Assembly: GCA_012656075.1 (NCBI GenBank)
Contig: JAAKBF010000120.1
Location: 62,001-126,000, forward strand
Source: Phytophthora hibernalis
Taxonomy: Eukaryota; Oomycota; Peronosporomycetes; Peronosporales; Peronosporaceae
Direction: 5' to 3'
DNA length: 64,000 bases
Shown here: positions 17,749 to 28,843 of the stretch, piece by piece
Position numbering within the stretch: the first letter of the stretch is position 1
Layout: every line of letters begins with the position of its first letter
Position numbers and translations under genes: made by a program
Notes under the pieces: model-generated
Seen by the model: only the letters and a program-made list of their open reading frames with translations
The model's database searches: none
Told to the model about the DNA's origin: nothing

Positions 17749-20520
17749 TGTTTGGAACTGTGCCGTCGCGAGTAAATGCTGGTCAGCGGCAACAACAGCA
17801 AGGACAGCCACAACAAGTGCCCGGCGTGCGGAAGGTGCCCGGTGCGGCTAAACCTCCCAAATTGTGAGGACGGGGGATTTGACTTGTACAGGGCTCGCTT
17901 TGAGTTGTATTTGTGGCAACAAGATTGTTGGGATGTTGTGGCTGGTACGGAAGGTCCTGACGCACAAGATGCTGAGTTAAATTGAATTTTCGAAGAACGA
18001 AATCAGTATGCTCGTGATTGCATGTAGTACGGCTTGCTTCCGAAAGATACCAAGAAAGTCTGCAAAATGCTGCGCGTGAGCGAAATGTGGACTGCTTTTA
18101 AAGGGACAAGGCAAAGCGCGATTTTGCCAACGCAATTCGAATTCGAGCCAAGTTGTACGGCGCGCGATTTAAAAGGGGATGGGTATGGATAAATACTTAG
18201 AAGACCTAGAAGACTATCGCCGCCTGTTGGAGAATATGAACACGATTATCTCAGACGAAGATATGGCGAATATCATTTTGACTGGAGTGGAAAGAACGCA
18301 CAGAAATGTGGTGCGAATGTTTAATCGTGATGACCAGGAACCTACTCTTAATCAAGTGCTTAATAGTCTTCGTGGTGAAGCCGAAATGGATAAGGCCAAG
18401 GAAGAGCGCAACGAGCAAAAGAGAAAATGGAAGAAGGAGGCAGGCAAATTGGCTCCATTAAAAAAGCAAGGGTAAGGGACCATGGAAAGGCAAGAAGATG
18501 AAGAAAGTTGGTGCAGGAAAGAAAGTCAAAGAGGCACGAGAGTGTTGGTTCTGTGAGAAACCTGGGCATCTCAGAGCTGATTGCAGGCTGTGGAAGGCCG
18601 AACAGAAGAAGAAGTCGAAATAACAGGACCAAGACAGTGACGATGATACTCAGCCGGCGAAAAACCCAAGAGGGGTACGTCGAAAAAGGATGCATAGTCG
18701 GTTGGGGTTTTGGACGGTGGACAAAAAGCCAGGTGCAACTGGCATGGTTCGTTCATCTCAAGACACTAAAACCACGGAAATGTTGGCTTGTTCGTCAGAT
18801 CGACTTACACAAGAGTGAATGTTGGACACTGGAACTATTGTACATGTGTGTACGAGTGGGTCGTTATTCGTAGATGGTTTAAGGAAGATACGGAATATTT
18901 TCGTGATTGGCAAGGAGACAGATCTACGTCGGACGGAATTGGTCGAGTTCGCATCCGGACAAGTAATGGCCTGGATCCTAATGATGATAATATTATTCTT
19001 GACTTGGAAGAAACTCGCTATTCGCCTGATGGTCGAGCCAATCTAATAAGTCAAGAACGACTTGAGCAGAATGGTTGGGATCCATTGACTCCACCTGCAT
19101 CGACGCGTCATTTACGTCACGAACCCAAATTACCCTGGGATACAACTAGTGTTTAAGAAGCGGCGTGGCCACTACTGGTTAGACACAGCACCTGTTAATT
19201 CGGACAATCCCGTGCACTTTGACTGCTACTCCGAAAATTGACAAATTGATACTGTGGCACATGCGTTTTGCACACCAGAACGTGGAAGCAATGAAAAAGA
19301 TGATTGAATTGGAGATGGTGGATGGGATGGAAAAGCTAACGTTGAACATTTCATTGCATTGCTTGTCAGCGTGCTAAACAGAAACGGAAGTCTTATAAGC
19401 GTCAACAGGAAAGCGTCAAAAGAAAATTGTGCGCGACTGATGTCGGATCTTTGCCACGTTGGTGTACTAACACCTGGAGGTAATATCTACTTTTAGCTTG
19501 TGCAAGACGAAGCTTCTCGTTTCATGTGGTGCTTCTTACTCAAGGAGAAGAGTGAAGCATCCGACAATGTCATAAACTTGATATTGCAGCTGAAGAAAGA
19601 TTTTAAGGTCAAATTGTTCTCCTGTGACCAAGGAAAAGAATTTGTGAGCAAAAATCTGACTGACATCTTGACCAAGAGGGCATTAAGCTTTTGACATCCA
19701 ATGCTTACACGCCTGAAGAAAATTGTCTTGTGGAGAAGCTAAATAGTAGCCTAATGAACAAGGTGCGGGCAATCAATGAAGCTGCTGGGCTCCCGCCATG
19801 CCTGTGGGGAGAGGTACTTGGTTATGTGGTAGAAGTGAATAATATGAGCGCTACGAAAGCTTTAAACAGCTTGACTCCTACGAAAAGCTTTATGGTTCTA
19901 ACCCGCAAGTGGACGATCTGCATGTTTGTGGATGTGTTTTTATTATATTCCGAAGAAGAAACGTAGTAGCAAACTCGACATGCGAGCGAATCCTGGATTA
20001 TTTCTTGGATATGCGAGTACTTCGCTAGGCTATCGTATACTTGATTTGTGCACAGGAAGCTAGTCGAGCGACGTGATGTCGTGTTCCATGTAGAATTGAC
20101 TGCAGACCCCAAGTATCTGCACAATCTTATTGACAACAAGTACTTTGGGAAGGCAATTGAATTGCCAGAGAACATCGACTTTGTTTCGTTGCCGGTGAGT
20201 CATATAAATCTACCACTGCAGGATCAAGGCGAAACGTCCAAGGGCGCAAGCAATGTTTCTGGTAATGATGCCGAGCCTATGGAAATTGATGACGAGGACG
20301 GCGAAACGTTCTACGACACTGACGATGGTATGACGGAGCAATTTATTGACGATGAAGAGGATACCAGCAGCATTGGGGATAGTAGTGGGAGCAGTGACAG
20401 CGACTTCAGTGGGAGTAGAGCTCAAGTAATAGTCACTGTTCGTCGCAATGGCCGAAACAATGAAATTGATGATACAACTGCAGCATATAGTGGGGTGATA
20501 CGACGGCGACGACACGTCGG
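17749..20520 (+). pseudogene. Copia element 1 gag-pol remnant (RT domain missing)
   Basis: Ty1/Copia polyprotein broken into many frames. Identifiable in order: a gag helical region (to about 18470), a zinc knuckle C-W-F-C-E-K-P-G-H-L-R-A-D-C (about 18540), a protease L-D-T-G motif (about 18822), the pre-integrase histidine region with H-x-R-F-A-H, and integrase core pieces (19500-19965) including D-Q-G-K-E-F, Y-T-P-E-E-N and the downstream F-L-G-Y-A fold. The acidic linker before RT ends at about 20515. There sequence from a different Copia family begins, so RT and most of RNase H are absent. It is inactive by deletion and multiple stops, independent of small indels. Confidence 0.8.
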
Positions 20521-20880
20521 GGTACTGTCGCGCTGAGCTCCACTGAAGCGAAGTACATGGCGCTAAGCAACTGTGTGAAGGAGTGCGTGTGGATGCGTCG
20601 TCTCCTGAAGGACATCGGTGCGGAGCAGACGGAGCCTACGGTGATCTACGAGGACAACCAAGGCGCAATGGCTTTGGCTAAGAACGTCGGCTACCAAGCC
20701 CGTACGAAACAAATCGACATTCGCTACCACTTCATTCGCGTGAAGGTGGTGAGCAATGAGGTGGGGCTGGAATACGTGGAATCGAAAACCAGCTCGCGGA
20801 CTAGGTTGACGTCGAAGACACTAAGTTACCTGATGATCAAGAGCAACGTCGGACCCAAGCTTGCCGAGACTTCTAATTGA
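20521..20880 (+). pseudogene. Copia RNase H C-terminal piece
   Basis: Encodes T-V-A-L-S-S-T-E-A-K-Y-M-A-L, E-D-N-Q-G-A-M-A-L-A, and I-D-I-R-Y-H-F-I-R, the canonical end of Copia RNase H, in one open frame stopping right before the LTR. Its 5' edge is the junction with Copia element 1. Confidence 0.85.
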
Positions 20881-20881
20881 G

Positions 20882-21236
20882 TGTGGGTGTTGCGATTGAC
20901 ACTTCGCTACGTTAGCGCGTGCATACAGCTACTGATGTATCCTGGGAACGCGGTATATTGGTTGATTGGTGAAGAGGCACGAGTGCTGCAAGGTGATTGG
21001 CTAGGCTACCCCAAATACGGTATCGTGATTAGCTGACAACTTCAACTGATTATGATCTTCTGATGGGCATCGTTGGGCCGCATCTCAAATCGTTTGACCG
21101 CGCATTAAGAGGGAACGGTAAGGGCATTGCATTTGTAGGAGAGACAGGTAGACCAAGACACTTCACTCAATCGAACTCACTTTCGGATTTCCTTCCTACC
21201 CCTCATCTCGACTTCCAAGCTACGTCTACATTCTCA
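20882..21236 (+). repeat. LTR of Copia element 2
   Basis: 355-bp segment from TGTGGGTGTTGCG to CTACATTCTCA (TG...CA). It lies directly between an RNase H stop codon and the primer binding site, so it serves as 3' LTR for the left piece and 5' LTR for the right. No second LTR follows the right piece. Confidence 0.75.
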
Positions 21237-21239
21237 ATT

Positions 21240-21251
21240 GGTTATGAGCCC
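21240..21251 (+). promoter_or_regulatory. Primer binding site overlapping the gag start codon
   Basis: GGTTATGAGCCC, complement of the initiator tRNA-Met anticodon arm, starts 3 nt after the LTR. The ATG inside it (21244) is the first in-frame start of gag, so primer site and translation start coincide. Confidence 0.7.
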
Positions 21252-23060
21252 AAACTACGCTGACACCGTCAAACTCGTGGAAGGCAACTACTTCCACTGG
21301 GAGTTCAACATGAGAATGAAGCTCTCGCGGAAGGGACTACTGGCCCACATCATCAAGCCAGAGTTCGATGCGTCGAGCGATCGCTCCACGGCACAATGGA
21401 AGATGGACGATCTGAATGCCCTTGGTGTGATCGCTGGAGACGTGAGTCTCACATACCAAGTCTACATCCGTGGAGCGTCATCGGCTGTCGACTCGTGGCA
21501 CATGCTCGAGGAGCAGTTCAACCGGAACACGCTGAAGAACCGACTCCTCGTCACCAAGAAGTTGCACAACTTCAAGATGGAGTCCGGTACGCGGTTCGCG
21601 GTTCACGTGGACCAGTTCAAGGAGATCGTCTTGCAAATGGAGACGATCAGGGAGCCTTTGGACGAGACCCGACAGCTCGTGTTGCTGCTCGGTAGTCTGA
21701 CGGATGAGTACCGGATGACCAGTACCGTCCTCGAGAATACGCCTAACATGACGTTGGCGTACGCGATCCAAGCTCTCTCTGGTGTTGAAGCCTCGGATGA
21801 AACGTCATCGGCTCAACGGAAGGCGTTTGTGACCAAGAAGGACAACGGCAAGCATAAGCTCACGGACAAGTGCTTCTATTGCAAAAACCTGGGCACAAGC
21901 AAACGGAGTGCCGTAAGAAGAAGACCGACGAGGGACGCGGACAAGTCACGAGAGATACCTCCGACTTCGCGTTCATGGTAACGAGTGCGATGAGCAAGAC
22001 TGAGTGGATCGTCGACTGGTGCAATCTCGCACATGACCAGCGTCCGAGACAAGTTCGTGTCCATGAAGGAGCTGAAGACGCCAGTCCGCGTCACGATGGA
22101 GGATAGTACGAAGATCGACGCAGTTGCAATGGGCACCATCGGGTTGAAGCTGATGAACGGGACGTATGCCACGCTGTCAGATGTTTTGTACATCCCTGAG
22201 GTTGATGGAAGCCTCATCTCGGTGGTGAAGCTGGCCGAGAAGGTCGTCGCGCAGTTCAGCAAGAACAAGTGTGTCTTTCGCTATGGCGACGCAAACGTCA
22301 TGGAGGCCAAGCGCTGTGGAAATGTCTACAAGCTGAAGACAGTGGGGACGAGGTGTGTCGTGCTGCAACGACACCGCGTAAGGAGCCGTGGAGCGTGTTG
22401 CACGCACGCCTAGGCCACATCCCGTACAAGCGCTATGAGCAGCAACTTACGATGGCAGAAGGGTTGCCGCGAGTTACGGAAGCACCTACGACTGTGGACG
22501 TTTGTGATGGTTGCTGCGTGGAAAAATGCACGAGGACAACTTCCCTCGCAAGCCCGAGAAGACCGTCAAGAGTGCGGGGTCCTGGACCTCGTCCACTCAA
22601 ATGTCAAGGGCCCAATGCAGATGACTACACCTGGTGGCTGTACGTACCTCGTCACGTTTATCGACGACTACTCACGTCACGTCACGGTGTACTTCATGAA
22701 GAAGAAGTCGAAAGTCTTGGCGAAGTTCAAGATGTTCAAAGCCGACTTGGAAAACGCTACAGGATACAAGATCAAGTGTCTCCACTCGGACAACGGCGGA
22801 GAATACACGGGTCGACACTTCAAGGGGTACCTGACCAAGGAAGGCATCCGCCATGAGAAGACGGTGCCGTACACGCTCTATCAAAACGGACTGGCTGAGC
22901 GCATGAACTGGAGCCTCGTCGAGATGGCTCGTTGCATGATCTATCATGAGGGCATCGACAATAAGTGGTGGGCTGAAGCAGTCAACACGTCTACGTGGAT
23001 CATCAACAGGAATCCCAACACCGTGACTGTGAAGACACCGCACGAGATTGTGTACTAGAA
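21244..23060 (+). pseudogene. Copia element 2 gag, protease and integrase
   Basis: Gag begins at 21244 (M-S-P-N-Y-A-D-T-V) and shows the UBN2-like gag order, ending in a zinc knuckle C-F-Y-C ... G-H-K-Q-T-E-C broken by one missing A in an A-run near 21890. The protease D-S-G-A site is broken by a 2-nt loss near 22012. Then come the pre-integrase H-A-R-L-G-H and C-D-G-C motifs, a frame break, and a well preserved integrase core: F-I-D-D-Y-S-R-H (Asp), H-S-D-N-G-G-E-Y (Asp) and N-G-L-A-E-R-M-N (Glu). A TAG at 23056-23058 and the PiggyBac insertion at 23072 follow. Confidence 0.85.
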
Positions 23061-23071
23061 GAAACCTCAGC

Positions 23072-26000
23072 TTAACCCCTTGGTTCCCGAGAAAAGGCCG
23101 CTGAACACGTAAGCGAATGTCGTATCTTACGACGTAGACATGTATATAGGATTCGTATGTGGCAAAGGTATAACATGCGGATAGGTGTATAAACTTTCTA
23201 CAGGTTTCTCGATCAATGTCGTAAGTTATACACCGTTCCTATTCCAAGAAGAGCGTCAATGTCGTAACTTCCCCCGTCCAACACTCTGCACAAAAGAAAA
23301 AAGCCAAAGTGTTACAATGCAAGGTCAGTAAGTTCAGTCACTTCAGAAAACAAGGGAAGAAGGTACATTCATTCAAGCAATCATGCATTACGCCGTAGCG
23401 ACAGCAGACAGCCATCCTGTGCTACGCAACCTACTCAGCGATGTCTCCTCGCTGTCACTCTCACTTTCATCATCAGCGTCTTCAGCGCGGAGCTGGAGCT
23501 CACGGCGCGTCTTTTTCCGCACACCAGCCTTCTAGCCAGGTCGTCACGCTTCCCGAGCGTGGGAAGGATCGCCTCGCCGCCGTCAAAATCGTCATGCCAA
23601 ATCTCGAAACAGGTTTTCACCACGCCCATGTATTAACGGCGTATCTTGTTGCAGATCCAGCACTTGGTGTCGTCGACCGAGCAGCTCTCGCAGAAGTAGG
23701 TCGTGGCGAACGACTTCTTTGCTTTGCTTGTCCGCAGCAATGCGCAGACCTTACACGAGCGCTGGCTGCGCTTCTGCACACCGCTCACGATCACCCAATC
23801 TACCGACTGCTCGGGCGCGTGCGTGTGTCGAGCTCGTGCTCGCTTGTGCTTTTGGCTTACGATGGTCGGGGTGGCGACAACTCCGGCGAAGTATTGGGGT
23901 TTGACTTTGAGGAGCTGGTTCTGGAGAAGACTGCACTACTTCCCACGCTTCATGAGCTGTTTCCGCCATCCTGGATGCTTCTTTATGCGATAGGTAGGAA
24001 TTCACCAGCGCCATGTCTACCAGTCCGATGAACAAGCTCTTATAGTACTTCTTGAACTTGGTCGAGGTCTGGAGAGAGTATCGTTGCAGGCGGAGTTGAT
24101 CGTGCACATCAACTCCGCCCATCCAGCGCTGGTAGTCCGTAACTGCGCTCGGGCACGGCACGGTGATCGCCCCGACCTGGTTGACCTTTCGCCGAATACT
24201 CGCCTCCGTCATCACAGAGCCTGTGCACAAGTAGTGGACAGGCTTACGGTCCCACCACTAGAATGCGACCATGCTAGGAACGGCGACCGACCGGGAGAAC
24301 TTGAACGTGCCACGCGGGATGCTGGCTGGCTGGTTTGCGCGATTCTCATTCACGTTGGCATCATAGCCGAGCCTGTTGGTCATGATCGTCCCGATGTCAT
24401 AGATGCCATGCCTAGCAACTCGATCTCGAGTAGGACGGATGAGTAGAAGCGATCCACGACTACCGCGTGCCACGGAGGGAGCTCGTTCGACTCAAGAACA
24501 CCCTTGCGATTACGAACGACTGCGGCGGCACCTGTCTTACTATCAATTGGTGCATCTCCACCGTCACCTGCGTTGCGCTTGCCAACATATAGTTCAAATC
24601 TAGTCAGACACGACATAGCGCCTTAGGATTAGACCTCAAAGTCGTAACTTACGACATAATCTCCGAGCAAAAAGACATCCCACCTGTGACAGTACGCCGT
24701 TCTCGAGTCGCACGTCATAAACATCTTTGACCCGTAGCGGTGAGGCTTGTCCGGAATGAACATACGCGTGGTTGTCCGCTGCGATGTCGACGGAAGCACG
24801 CCCTCGGCAAAGGAGAACACTGACGGCAGAGACCATGCCGACAGGAAGCGTTGCTGGCGCCTCTCAATGCCTGGACGAAGCTTCCACAGTTTGTACCGCG
24901 TGCGATCCGCCTCGTTGTCCACGAAGGGCAGGTCGCGGAGGATGTCTTGACACCGGTTGCGTCCCATGTAGCGGCCGAAGTTGCCGGCCGGGATCGCTCC
25001 GTTCTCGACCATTGACCAGTGGTCGGCAAAGCGCCATTTCTGGGGGCACAGCATGCGTGCCACCAGGAGGCCGACGACATGAAGAATCTCGTGTGTCTCG
25101 TAGGCGTTCTTTAGTTTGAGGCGCCGCTGAGCGTCTCAACCCGCCGACCGTTCTGCTTCGAACGTCTGGAGGGGAGAGTCAGCGAGGACCCGCTATTCTG
25201 GCACTGGCTGAGCCATCTCATCACCCATATTGACGTACGCGTTGCCACCCACCTCGAAGTCTGACGATTTGGGTGTCCAGGCTGTCGCCTGCAGCGCAGC
25301 CTCACGCTGCTTTTTCCTTCTTGGTGAGTGTCGTGTTTCCAATCTTTAGTGAGGTTATGAAGGCTTCATCCATCTGCACTGCGTCGCCCTCAGACAGCAC
25401 GTCGTCTTTATCATCATTCCCTCGTCGATCAGGTTCGTCCTGTTCGCCTCCAATATCTCCTTCTTCGCTTTCGCTGGAGTCGAAATTCTCATAGTTCGCA
25501 TCATCCTCCTCCTTCGGAACGAAGTTGACGTCGTACTTGACGACAGTTTTCGGACGCAGCGTTCGCACAGGAGTAGCCTGCTCCTTCTCCTCTTTGTCCG
25601 GCTCGGTCGAGCTCTCAAGCCCTGACGCCTCGAAGTTCACCACCGCCTCGAGGTGCGCCGTTTCGTTCGGAATATCACTCGGAGACATGCTAAAGGCTCG
25701 GGATACTGTCGATTGGGAGAGCTCGATGTAGGACTCGCTCGACGATTAAAAAACGTGGTCAGGGTTCCTTGCGAGAGCGTGACAGTTGTGTCGACTTGCG
25801 ACGCACTTACTGCAGCCGCTGCCGCGCTGCGCCACGCTGTCGTCGGCCTGCTACTGTCGCCGCCGTTCTCTGCCCAGTCATCGGGCTCGTGCTCTGCGCC
25901 GCCGTATTGGTCTCTGCTGCTGCCGCCGTATTGGTCTCTGCTGCTGCCGCCGTTGTGCTCTGCGCCTCCGTTGTGGTCTCTGCTGCCGCCGCCATCATTC

Positions 26001-26712
26001 TCTGCGCCGCCATCATGGTCTCTGCCGCCACCGTTGTCGTGGTCGTCCGCGCCGCCTTCGTCGTGCTCTGCGCCGCCGTTGTGGTGTCTGGTGCCGCCGC
26101 CGTCGTGCTCTGCGCCTCCGTTGTGGTCTCTGCTGTCGCCGTTGTCGTGGTCGTCCGCGCCACCTTCGTCGTGGCTGTCTGCGCCGCCGTCGTTGTCTCT
26201 GCTGCCGCCGCTGCATCATTCATCTCGTCCAATAGCACCGACTCCAACGCGTGCGCCACTAGCAAGCTCTCCCCAACAAATACCCCTGCAACCGGGGCTT
26301 ATATACCTTCCCACTCTTGCGAGGCCACTCGGCCGCTTGTACGTCCACCCCGCCGCCCGCAGTTGCCGCCAGAAGTGCGGGAAGTCGATGTCACGGGCGA
26401 CGGCAGCGACGGCGGTGGTCGTCCCACGTGCTCTGGTCCGAATGCGCACCATCCAGCAAATTCTCGAATGAGTAGCCTCTGGACCCTCCAACTGGTGCAC
26501 GTGGAACCTAACCCGGATTCATGTTGTCATCTATGTTCTCTCCGTTGATTTTTCTCAAATACCCCCATAGTCTAATAATTTTGGGAGTCCACAATCCACT
26601 AGAACAAAATGCTTGTTGAGCCAATCTCTGTTGTTCCGATTCAATGTCGTAAACTTACGACATAACAAAAACGCTATGTCACAAGTTACGACGTCGGGAA
26701 CCAAGGGGTTAA
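23072..26712 (-). mobile_element. PiggyBac copy 2, complete ends, inserted in Copia at TTAA
   Basis: 3.64-kb element with TTAA at both ends (23072-23075 and 26709-26712). It has perfect 15-bp inverted repeats immediately inside (CCCCTTGGTTCCCGA at the left end). Removing it and one TTAA restores the Copia reading frame exactly (P-Q-L-K-N-L-K-V-F-G), the seamless behaviour expected of PiggyBac. Subterminal copies of a GTCGTA(A/T)-CTTACGAC palindrome occur near both ends (23119-23133 and 26646-26661). Confidence 0.92.
23435..26452 (-). pseudogene. PiggyBac-like transposase, copy 2
   Basis: DDE_Tnp_1_7 transposase: N-terminal D-F-P-H-F-W-R-Q-L block, a long low-complexity Ala/Thr or acidic region (about 26200-25300), then the catalytic domain. 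The first catalytic Asp is replaced by Ala (F-S-F-A-E-G-V, versus F-D-E-G-V in copy 1). The second Asp (V-V-V-D-R-F-Y-S-S-V-L-L) and the third (G-G-V-D-V-H-D-Q-L) are kept. The C-terminus has a cysteine ribbon (R-S-C-K-V-C ... Y-F-C-E-S-C ... C-W-I-C) and an I-W-H-D-D-F end. The intron at 24600-24683 (GT-AG) contains the terminal palindrome. Frame breaks occur near 25120, 24470 and 24250. With the Ala substitution this copy is probably not autonomous. Confidence 0.88.
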
Positions 26713-28430
26713 GAACCTGAAGGTTTTTGGTTCACTCGGCTACGCGCACATCGCTGACGAGAAGCGCCGTAAGCTGGACGCCAAGACATTCAAGTGCCGA
26801 TTCATGGGCTACGAGGATGGTGTCGAATTATACCGCGTGCTCAACATGGCCACGGGACAAGTACAAATCTTTCGCACTTTCAAGCTCATGGAGGCCACTA
26901 GCCCGGATGACTTCATGGCAGAGATCGATGATGAAGATAACGATGGCGGGAATGATGTCACTGTGCCTCGAGCTACTGCTCCGAGTTATGAACCGTCGCG
27001 AACTCTCACCATCCATAATGATGAGATGATCCCACTTCAACATGAGGTGATTACAGAAGGCGCAATCGTTTCTGTCCCGAATCACCCCATGATTACTCGC
27101 TCGCGTGCTCAACACATTGAATAGACCAACGATCCGGAGGAAGCTGGAGGACGTAAGAAGCAGGTTGTTGCTCCTTCTGCTATTGGAAATAAGCGTCAAA
27201 ACGTCAGCCAAGGTCGTGTTATGCCAAGCGACGAGCTACTCGCTATTGAAGGAGGACAGCTCATGGCTGCAACGGAAGATGCCCCGAAGACGTACAAGCG
27301 ACGACCAAGACGAATGGATGAGGGCGATTGCTAGTGAACTGGAGTCACTCGTCGCCAACAAGACCTGGAAGCTGGTACCAAAGCCAGCACACCAGCGCCC
27401 GATCGGTTGCCGCTGGGTTTTCTCGTTGAAGCGCGACGAAAAAGGGCAAGTCGTTCGTTATAAGGCTCGACTAGTCGCCAAAAGATACTCGCAACGTAAT
27501 GGCATATTACGAGGAAACGTACTCGCCGGCGGCGTACCTGAATTCGATCCGTGCAAAACTGGCAAAGTGCCGCGCGGACGGAATGGAGACTGAGCAGTGT
27601 AATGTCGACACCGCGTTCCTGTATGGCAAGCTTGAAGAGGAGATCTACATGGAACTCCCAGAAGTTCTTCGAGAACTTCTGACGTTGGTTGAAGCTGAAG
27701 GCGAGGTCGACGTGGTGTGTCTACTGCTTCAAAGTCTGTACGGACTCAAGCAGGTGTCTCGTGTGTGGAAGGAGACCATTGACAAGCACCTCAAGGACAT
27801 GGGATTTACAGCTGCTGATGCTGACCCGTGCGTCTACACGAGAGGCGATGGAGACGACGAGTGCGTGGTGTGCCTCTAAGTTGGTGACATGTTGATTGCA
27901 TCGCGTGAGAAAGCTGTTATTGCGTCAGTGAAGTCCGGGATCGCGGAGAAGTTCCGGATTAAGGACCTTGGAAAGGGCACACTTCATTCTCGGCATCGAT
28001 ATTGACTACAACATGAAGCGCAGATGATTGACCATCAGTCATCAGGCGTCCAGGACGTCGATCATCAAGAAGTTCGGTGAAGAGAACGCAAGTCGTGCCT
28101 GAACCTGGTGTACATTTGACCAAGGCTGACGAGGCACAGACTGAAGAAGACAAGGCCAAGATGAAGTCGAAGCCTTATCGGTCGCATGTGGGAAGTCTGA
28201 TGCACTTGGCGTGCGCCCCGACATTTCGGTCGCAGTCGCCAACCTGAGCCGTTTCCTGGAGAACCCTGGCGAGAAGCACTGGGATGCTGGGATGAAGGTC
28301 GTTCGGTATCTACTGAATACGAAGAACGTTGGCATCACGTACGATGGTCTACTCGGTACTCAGCTTGAAGCCTACTCTGATGCGGACTGGGCTGGCAACC
28401 GTGACGACCGACGGTCGAGGCCCAAGTCGT
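26709..28430 (+). pseudogene. Copia element 2 reverse transcriptase and RNase H N-terminus
   Basis: Continues the Copia frame after the PiggyBac: F-G-S-L-G-Y-A-H-I and the F-M-G-Y-E integrase C-terminal fold, an acidic linker, and RT beginning at about 27310 (W-K-L-V-P-K-P, R-W-V-F-S-L-K-R-D, R-Y-K-A-R-L-V-A-K). The RT core reads L-Q-S-L-Y-G-L-K-Q. The expected Y-V-D-D active site is mutated: TAA replaces Tyr and Gly replaces the first Asp (27877-27890), which inactivates RT. RNase H starts with Y-S-D-A-D-W-A-G-N-R-D-D-R-R-S and stops at the element edge. Confidence 0.85.
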
Positions 28431-28843
28431 CAAGAGGCAAACCTGTGAACATACTGACTTCCTTGTGGGTGTTGGTCATGAAAAGAAATGAAATGAAAAA
28501 GGTTGGATTGAGAGACACAAAGCTAGGTTGGCAATCAGAGGATATCGACAGAAGTATTGACTGGATTATCTTCAAACTTCCTCGCCTGTCCTTCGAATCG
28601 AGTCTGTTCGACTTATTCTGCTCAGCGACAAGCTCGCCATCCGCAGTATGTGACGCTATGGGTACATGTACGTGTTTATGCTGGACCAGGTTGCTGTGAT
28701 CGTGCTGCAGCGATCCGCGCTGAGTCAGCGGCTGGCAGACAAGTCGTACTACTCTTTGCCTCGGTTATGCTATGATGGGATCCGCCCTCCCTCCAGCAGC
28801 GCAGGCCACAAGGCAACCACCCGAGGCGTCGTTTTCAACGAGT
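28431..28843. other. Spacer between Copia and mariner
   Basis: No recognisable domain; it could contain unidentified LTR or solo-repeat sequence. Two short overlapping open frames (28557-28775, 28666-28911) have no family resemblance. Confidence 0.35.

Larger units (their letters stand above)
20521..28430 (+). mobile_element. Copia element 2, circularly permuted, single LTR, carrying a nested PiggyBac
   Basis: Order along the plus strand: C-terminal RNase H, LTR, primer binding site, gag, protease, integrase, [PiggyBac copy 2], RT, N-terminal RNase H. The two broken edges both fall inside RNase H: the left piece begins at the T-V-A-L-S-S motif and the right piece ends at D-A-D-W-A-G-N-R-D-D-R-R-S, with roughly 20-25 codons missing between. 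This is the order expected for an opened one-LTR circle or a tandem copy trimmed on both sides. Removing the PiggyBac leaves about 4.3 kb of Copia. Confidence 0.75.

Noticed and set aside
25769..26548. Plus-strand Ala/Val-rich or Cys/Arg-rich frames of 150-270 codons
   Set aside because: Antisense of the low-complexity Ala/Thr region of PiggyBac copy 2 transposase.
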